DNA from: Liolophura sinensis
Lineage: Eukaryota > Mollusca > Polyplacophora > Chitonida > Chitonidae
Assembly: GCF_032854445.1 (NCBI RefSeq)
Contig: NC_088296.1
Coordinates: forward strand, 25,973,448-26,037,447
Direction: 5' to 3'
Length of the DNA stretch: 64,000 nucleotides
In this document: positions 60,931 through 64,000 of the stretch, piece after piece
How positions within the stretch are numbered: the first letter of the stretch is position 1
Layout of the letters: every line of letters begins with the position of its first letter
Translations under genes and position numbers: made by a program
The notes under the pieces: generated by a model
What the model was told of the DNA's origin: nothing
Seen by the model: only the letters and a program-made list of their open reading frames with translations
Databases searched by the model: none

Positions 60931-61285
60931 GTAATTTAGTGATTGGAAGTGAATTGCTGACACGTGACAGTGTTGTTAAAAGTGCAGAAATCATAACAGT
61001 TACATAGAGTTCAGTGATTGGAAATGCAGAAATCATAACAGTTACATAGAGTTCAGTGATTGGAAGTGAATTGCTGACACGTGACAATGTTGTTAAAAGT
61101 GCAGAAATCATAACAGTTACATAGAGTTCAGTGATTGGAAGTGAATTGCTGACACGTGACAATGTTGTTAAAATTGCAGAAATCATAACAGTTACATAGA
61201 GTTCAGTGATTGGAAGTGAATTGCTGACACGTGACAATGTTGTTAAAAGTGCAGAAATCATAACAGTTACATAGAGTTCAGGTGA
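60931..61285 (+). repeat. 75-bp minisatellite inside the U12-type intron
   Basis: About four and a half copies of a 75-base unit (agtgattggaagtgaattgc ... cagttacatagagttc), one of them shortened. Because 75 is divisible by three, a minus-strand frame stays open through all copies, giving a 25-residue repeat. This is not evidence for a gene. Confidence 0.92.
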
Positions 61286-62048
61286 ATGCGAAATGTTAGT
61301 TGTAAATGTCGGCATCAATATTGTTTTCTGATTTTTCTTTAAAGAGAAAAGTACTTGGAAATAATGTTTGTATGATGGGTGTTTGGGACCTCCTTTTGGT
61401 GTATATTGCCTTTGTGCAATAAAGTTATAAATAAGGATGTAACACATGTTGCATAAATATGTGTTTTCAGCTAACAAACGCGTTCAGTGTGGATTTTGAT
61501 AATATTTATATATTTGATATATTCATGCATGTAAATATTATCATGGTTCAGGTTAAATACATTTGTTGATTTAAACAACAAATTTCCATTCAAATAAATT
61601 TATTCTAGATGCCTGACATCCTTATTTAGAACATTATTATGCCAGGATTATATATACCAAGTGATGGTCCCAAATATCCACCTCACAAACATATTTTTAA
61701 ATACCCTTTTCTCCAGAAAAAGTTGCCCCCCCCCCCAAAAAAAAACAACAAAACATTGAAATTTGATTTGCATCTGATTTTGACATTATTCATAAGTTTT
61801 CTTCACCTTTAACTACTGGCTGAACTGCAGTTACCTCCCTTGCCCTTCAAACTTCACCATTATACACAAAGGCTGGTTGTGTTTTGGCTTTGGCTGATTT
61901 GTGGTTAGAATCTGGTAGCAGATCAAATCCTGTTGTGTGTATGAAAACTTTCCTACATGTAACTGGGGCAAAAAGACCAATCAAAAATATGTTCACGAAG
62001 AACCGCTGAGTGAGCGATGAAGTTCAGCTCTATTTAACACTTGTGTTG
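61286..62048. other. 3' part of the U12-type intron
   Basis: Unique AT-rich sequence with a C run followed by an A run near 61728. No exon is visible before the branch site. Confidence 0.5.
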
Positions 62049-62065
62049 TCCTTAACCTGTGGTAC

Positions 62066-62150
62066 ATACTGCTACAGCGGCCTGAGGAAGAGGCAGGAAG
62101 TCCACCCCCCTGGCCTGCCCGAGCTAGAGATCAGCTCCACCCAGACAGAG
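62066..62150 (+). CDS. RFX5/7: RFX5/7 exon 6, end of DNA-binding domain
   Basis: An 85-base exon. One base completes the split Lys, then 28 codons give YCYSGLRKRQEVHPPGLPEL and EISSTQTE, ending in phase 0 at donor GTACTC. KYCYSGLRK closes the winged-helix domain and is the form typical of RFX5 and RFX7 (RFX1-4 have KYHYYGIR). The following basic and Pro-rich stretch also fits the subfamily. The donor is an ordinary GT type but a weak one. Confidence 0.92.
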
Positions 62151-62294
62151 GTACTCAATACCACATGTGCCTTACCCACAGGCCATGAGTAACTATTAAA
62201 TTAAGTAAACAGCGTTTGAAAGAAGTTCTGTACATGTAATTTAGTATTATTGTTATGATGGATACCAAAACGAAAACATCCAGATGTCTGGCTT

Positions 62295-63733
62295 ATGCTG
62301 GCACCACGCCCCTCCCTTAACCCTTTAGGCTTTCTCTCCCCACCAATCATGCTCCTCCCTTAACACTTTAGGCTTTCTCTTGCCACCAACCACGCCCCTC
62401 CCTTAACCCTGTAGGCCTTCTCTCCCCACCAATCACACCCTTCCCTTAACCCTTTAGGCTTTTTTTCCCAAACCAACCACACCCTTCCCTTAACCCTTTA
62501 GACATTCTCTTCCCACCAACCACTCCCCACCGTTAACCCTTTAAGCTTTCTCTCCCCACCAATCATGCCCTTCCCTTAACCCCTTAGGCTTTCTCTCCCG
62601 ACCAACCACGCTTCTCCCTTAACCCCTTAGGCTTTCTCTCCCAAACCAACCACACTCCTCCCTTAACCCCTTAGGCTTTCTCTCCCCACCAACCACACCC
62701 TTCCCTTAACCCTTTAGGGTTTCTCTCCCCACCAACCATGCTCCTCCCTTAACACTTTAGGCTTTCTCTCCCCACCAACCATGCCCCTCCCTTAACCCTT
62801 TACTCATTCTGTTCCCACCAACAACACCCCTCCCTTAACCCCTTGGGCTTTTTCTCCTCACCAACCACACCCCTCCCTTAACCCTGTAGGCTTTCTCTTC
62901 CCACCAACAACACCCCTCCCTTAACCCCTTAGGCTTTCTCTCCTCACCAAGCACACCCCTCTCTTAACCCTGTAGGCTTTCTCTCCCCACCAATCACACC
63001 CTTCCCTTAACCCTTTAGGCTTTCTCTCCCCACCAACCGTGCCTTTCCCTTCTCTCTGTAGGCTTTCTCTCCCCACCAACCATGCCAATCTATTAACCCT
63101 TTACGCTTTCTCTCCCCACCAACAATGCCCCTCCCTTAACCCTTTAAGCTTTCTCTCTCCGCTAACCATGCTCCTCCCTTAACCCTTTAGGCTTTTTCTC
63201 TCCTCCAACCACACCTTTCCCTTAACCCCTTAGGCTTTCTCTCCCCACTAACAAAGCCCTCCTCTTAACCCTTTAAGCTTTCTCTACTCACCAACCACAC
63301 CCTTCCCTTAACCTTTTAAGCTTTCTCTCCCCACAAGCCATGCCCCTCGCTTAACCCTGTAGGCTTTCTCTCCCCACCAATCAGGCTCCTCCCTTAACAC
63401 TTTAGGCTTTCTCTTGCCACCAACCATGCCCCTCCCTTAACCCTGTAGGCTTTCTCTCCCCACCAATCACACCCTTCCCTTTACTCTGTAGGCTTTCTTT
63501 CCCCACCAACCATGCCAGTCTATTAACCCTTTAAGCTTTCAATCCCCACCAGCCAGGCCCCACCCTTAACCCTTTACGCTTTCTCTCCCCACCAACCATG
63601 CGCCTCCCTTAACCCTATTGGCTTTCTCTCCCCAGCAACCAACGCAGTCCTTTAACCCTTTAAGTTTTCTCTCTCCACCAACCACGCTTCTCCCTTAACC
63701 CTTAAAGCTTTCTATTCCCACCAGCCATGATTA
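62295..63733 (+). repeat. 43-bp minisatellite in RFX intron 6
   Basis: About 33 diverged copies of a 43-base pyrimidine-rich unit (ctcccttaaccctttaggct, ttctctccccaccaaccacg). Most copies contain CCTTAAC, the core of the U12 branch-site consensus, and an AG-poor pyrimidine tract. It is not telomeric: the repeat unit is 43 bases, not six. Confidence 0.93.
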
Positions 63734-63925
63734 GTACAAAAATGGCTTGCTTTGGCACCAAGATACATCTAAACAGGATATTTTTCAGGTACCCAACAAC
63801 TTCTGATCATTTCTCCAGGCTATGCCAGTTTCTTCCAGTCATAAAACGGACAGCTCTGATGTAAATAAAAAAGTACTAATGGATTTTCCCCCTCACTAAC
63901 TCACTGTGATCTGTTCTGTCCCCAG

Positions 63926-64000
63926 GATTCCTGGGTAGATGTCATGCCTGAGATTCTACATGTCTTTGTTCTGACCTGCCCCCAGGATTCCTGGGTAGAT
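63926..64000 (+). CDS. RFX5/7: Probable RFX5/7 exon 7, partial at window end
   Basis: Two candidate acceptors, TCTGTCCCCAG at 63925 and CTGCCCCCAG at 63985, are each followed by GATTCCTGGGTAGAT. They lie 60 bases apart. In phase 0 from exon 6 the sequence reads DSWVDVMPEILHVFVLTCPQ and again DSWVD with no stop, so either acceptor keeps the frame; the first would add 20 residues. Which one begins the true exon, and what follows, lies beyond the window. The call rests on phase and acceptor quality, since this part of the protein is poorly conserved. Confidence 0.55.

Larger units (their letters stand above)
57503..62065 (+). other. U12-type AT-AC intron (RFX intron 5, 4563 bp)
   Basis: The 5' end is ATATCCTTT, the consensus donor of U12-dependent AT-AC introns. 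The 3' end has TCCTTAAC (62049-62056), the consensus branch site, with the last AC of the intron at 62064-62065. That puts the likely branch A about 10 bases before the exon, in the usual 8-15 base range. Removing it joins CA-GTC-CAA to ATACTGC and restores Lys-Tyr-Cys-Tyr in frame. Such introns need the minor spliceosome. This one also houses a 2.8-kb minisatellite. Confidence 0.93.

Noticed and set aside
60917-61477. Minus-strand 186-codon protein with a 25-residue repeat
   Set aside because: It exists only because the 75-bp minisatellite is divisible by three. It lies inside an RFX intron and has no recognisable domain.
62295-63733. Telomeric or subtelomeric repeat, because of CCCTTAACCC
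   Set aside because: The repeat unit is 43 bases with a complex sequence, not a hexamer, and it lies inside an RFX intron.

Overview
The window looks like lophotrochozoan, most likely mollusc, nuclear DNA. Genes are split by spliceosomal introns, the sequence is AT-rich and full of minisatellites, and a tRNA-derived SINE recurs on both strands. From memory, the SINE tail (acggcgtaaaacaccaatca followed by ATAA repeats) is typical of mollusc and related genomes. There is no bacterial gene organisation. The species is not identified.

Layout. (1) 1-11418: no gene recognised. It holds an old, diverged tandem duplication (about 150-4105 and 6520-11110), several SINE pieces and a near-perfect 186-bp foldback. 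(2) 11424-17063: a Ty3/Gypsy-class LTR retrotransposon with 5-bp target duplications (ATAAA). Its order is gag, protease, integrase, then RT remnant and RNase H, as in the Gmr1-like group. The RT core and the integrase region carrying the catalytic Glu are missing. (3) 12776-47035: an 11.42-kb block, running from inside gag through the 3' LTR and about 7.1 kb of flank, present three times head to tail (12776-24195, 24196-35616, 35617-47035) and nearly identical. Each unit holds the decayed retrotransposon 3' part, a possible ankyrin-type first exon on the minus strand, a full SINE, a Penelope-like element relic with a GIY-YIG endonuclease segment, the first coding exon of an RFX gene, and a second kind of SINE. 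(4) 47036-64000: the rest of the RFX gene, plus strand, with exons at 48279-48312, 49710-49801, 53936-54064, 57386-57502 and 62066-62150, and probably one starting at 63926 or 63986. The gene runs off the window.

The host gene encodes a transcription factor of the RFX5/RFX7 subfamily. Exons 1-3 give the N-terminal helix and the leucine-rich VEKLLLYLKLP segment. Exons 4-6 give the winged-helix DNA-binding domain ending in [18 protein letters not shown]. All exon phases agree (E1 2 nt + E2 1 nt; E2/E3 phase 0; E3 2+1; E4 2+1; E5 2+1; E6/E7 phase 0).

Three things stand out. First, the intron between exons 5 and 6 is a textbook U12-type AT-AC intron (donor ATATCCTTT, branch site TCCTTAAC, acceptor AC), and only this junction restores the conserved motif. 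Second, at four exons (E3, E4, E5, probable E7) the 3' splice site plus the first bases of the exon has been copied tandemly upstream, so decoy acceptors stand in front of the real one. Third, RFX exon 1 is triplicated together with a retrotransposon fragment. Several further minisatellites fill the introns. Exon calls rest on reading frames, splice sites and remembered family motifs; no database search was run.
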